From Neisseria meningitidis (GTDB lineage Bacteria > Pseudomonadota > Gammaproteobacteria > Burkholderiales > Neisseriaceae), in assembly GCF_900638555.1 (NCBI RefSeq), contig NZ_LR134525.1:1736001-1800000 (forward strand): 64,000 bases of DNA, read 5' to 3'. This document shows positions 62,718-64,000 of the stretch, piece by piece; positions within the stretch are counted from its first letter, which is position 1; each line of letters opens with the position of its first letter. A program made the translations under genes and the position numbers. The notes under the pieces are model-generated. The model was given only the letters and a program-made list of their open reading frames with translations. It had not been told where the DNA came from and did no database searches.

Positions 62718-63506
62718 ATGCTCACCCTGTACAGCGAAACTTTCCCTTCGCGGCTGCTGCTCGGCACAGCCGCCTACCCGACCCCTGAAATCCTCAAACA
62801 ATCCGTCCGAACCGCCCGGCCCGCGATGATTACCGTCTCGCTGCGCCGCGCGGGATGCGGCGGCGAGGCGCACGGTCAGGGGTTTTGGTCGCTGCTTCAA
62901 GAAACCGGCGTTCCCGTCCTGCCGAACACGGCAGGCTGCCAAAGCGTGCAGGAAGCGGTAACGACGGCGCAAATGGCGCGCGAAGTGTTTGAAACCGATT
63001 GGATTAAACTCGAACTCATCGGCGACGACGACACCTTGCAGCCGGATGTGTTCCAACTTGTCGAAGCGGCGGAAATCCTGATTAAAGACGGCTTCAAAGT
63101 GCTGCCTTATTGCACCGAAGACCTGATTGCCTGCCGCCGCCTGCTCGACGCGGGCTGTCAGGCGTTGATGCCGTGGGCGGCCCCGATCGGCACGGGTTTG
63201 GGCGCGGTTCACGCCTACGCGTTGAACGTCCTGCGCGAACGCCTGCCCGACACGCCGCTGATTATCGACGCGGGCTTGGGTTTGCCCTCACAGGCGGCAC
63301 AAGTGATGGAATGGGGCTTTGACGGCGTGCTTTTGAATACTGCCGTTTCCCGCAGCGGCGATCCGGTCAATATGGCACGCGCCTTCGCACTCGCCGTCGA
63401 ATCCGGACGGCTGGCATTTGAAGCCGGACCGGTCGAAGCACGCGACAAAGCGCAAGCCAGCACGCCGACAGTCGGACAACCGTTTTGGCATTCGGCGGAA
63501 TATTGA
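62718..63506 (+). CDS. thiG: Thiazole synthase ThiG
   Basis: The 262-residue TIM-barrel enzyme forms the thiazole ring from deoxyxylulose phosphate, imino-glycine and ThiS thiocarboxylate. Motifs include [30 protein letters not shown] (active Lys), [20 protein letters not shown] and [22 protein letters not shown]. The start at 62718 follows AAAGGAACCC. The frame upstream of it lies in the Correia element and is not coding. Confidence 0.96.
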   Translation: MLTLYSETFPSRLLLGTAAYPTPEILKQSVRTARPAMITVSLRRAGCGGEAHGQGFWSLLQETGVPVLPNTAGCQSVQEAVTTAQMAREVFETDWIKLELIGDDDTLQPDVFQLVEAAEILIKDGFKVLPYCTEDLIACRRLLDAGCQALMPWAAPIGTGLGAVHAYALNVLRERLPDTPLIIDAGLGLPSQAAQVMEWGFDGVLLNTAVSRSGDPVNMARAFALAVESGRLAFEAGPVEARDKAQASTPTVGQPFWHSAEY

Positions 63507-63520
63507 AAAAGGCAGCAAAA

Positions 63521-63547
63521 ATGCCGTCTGAAGGCTTCAGACGGCAT
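63521..63547. terminator. DUS inverted-repeat terminator after thiG
   Basis: Perfect DUS arms with a 3-base loop, 14 bases after the thiG stop. Confidence 0.85.
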
Positions 63548-64000
63548 CGCGGTCCAAAACGGCGGCAGCCTGAAACGGACAAACCGCCATTCCCCGGCAT
63601 CACGGCTTTGTCGGTAAAAATGGAAAAACCGGCCGGAAAACCTTGCCGCCCGTCCCGATGCCGCAACCAACGAAACACTCGGCCTCCACGGTGTGCAGGC
63701 TGCCGCACAAGCCCTAAATACGGCAATAGAAGAAGCGTTTTGTTGTTGTTTGAATACACTTAAAAATACCTAAAGCCGTCCGTAAGCCTTCATCCGCAAC
63801 GGTTTTACCGCTTTCGCATCCCCGAATCCACGCTCAAACACCCCCGAATGACAACCCTGTCCGCGCCAAATCGGACGGATGTTCAAACACGGGCAACCTT
63901 ATTTCCGTCAGGCACGAAGCCCTCAGCTATGCCTGCCGACCCCGATTTGTCCGACACAATGAAAGTTTGCCGACCCGAATCACAAACATCGGCGGACAGG
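63548..64000. other. Unassigned right edge of the window
   Basis: No convincing gene is seen. A short plus-strand frame ending near 63773 (with NETLGLHGVQAAAQALNTAIEEA) has protein-like composition but no start or family; it could be the remnant of a decayed gene. The last 200 bases contain several stop codons in each frame. Confidence 0.4.

Overview
The window is a chromosomal segment of Neisseria meningitidis. This rests on frequent DNA uptake sequences (DUS, GCCGTCTGAA), Correia repeat enclosed elements (CREE, ends TATAGTGGATTAAC), dense dRS3/NIME repeat blocks, and a class 3 type PorB porin. The genes lgtG and lpt6, which make lipooligosaccharide (LOS) inner core, point the same way. No phage or plasmid genes are visible.

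Layout. Positions 1-5500 hold a complete rRNA operon on the minus strand (16S, tRNA-Ile, tRNA-Ala, 23S, 5S) with its promoter near 5480. Positions 5660-10340 hold minus-strand housekeeping genes: an RluA-type pseudouridine synthase, coaD, a BI-1/YccA protein, yggX, rlmH, rsfS, nadD and a beta-carbonic anhydrase. Positions 10370-17500 hold a two-domain ABC permease, gntP-gntK, thrB, ubiG and an aromatic amino acid transporter. Positions 17560-23100 are a cell-envelope block: phase-variable lgtG, lpt6, an AT-rich acyltransferase that looks imported, gmhB, plsC and a YgjP-type metallopeptidase. Positions 23100-30090 contain truA, a mazEF-like toxin-antitoxin pair with a clear operator, and porB, all set among NIME, CREE and VNTR repeats. 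Positions 30090-34420 contain thiC with a TPP riboswitch, tRNA-fMet, a Tnr3-type Nudix protein and an ABC ATPase. Positions 34860-39670 contain ptsI-ptsH-EIIA, hpt, an exported ATP-dependent DNA ligase and a metallo-beta-lactamase-fold hydrolase. Positions 39870-48830 contain rmuC, petABC, a NIF3 protein, metR, rpsI-rplM, 6S RNA, zapA and a ZapB-like gene. Positions 48830-64000 contain gpsA, ppc, a ThiF/MoeB protein, slyX, an antiporter-family protein, prmC, tldD and a second TPP-riboswitch-controlled operon, cytX-thiO-thiE-thiS-thiG.

Thiamine is a recurring theme: two TPP riboswitches, ThiC, ThiO, ThiE, ThiS, ThiG, a CytX-type transporter and possibly the ThiF-like protein. The Nudix protein and the split ABC components may also belong. 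LOS is the second theme: GmhB makes heptose precursor, while LgtG and Lpt6 decorate heptose II.

Points that deserve a second look: the AT-rich acyltransferase fused to native DNA at its 3' end; a 12-unit 15-bp repeat seeded from the porB terminator; a thiC leader hairpin that is terminator-like and also contains the ribosome binding site; a one-base frameshift in the normally essential gene rplM; a 143-bp duplication inside rmuC; a candidate small RNA at 53690-53790; a perfect palindrome on the mazEF promoter; CREEs inserted twice in the thi operon; and DUS copies read in frame as protein, one of them inside a Nudix motif.
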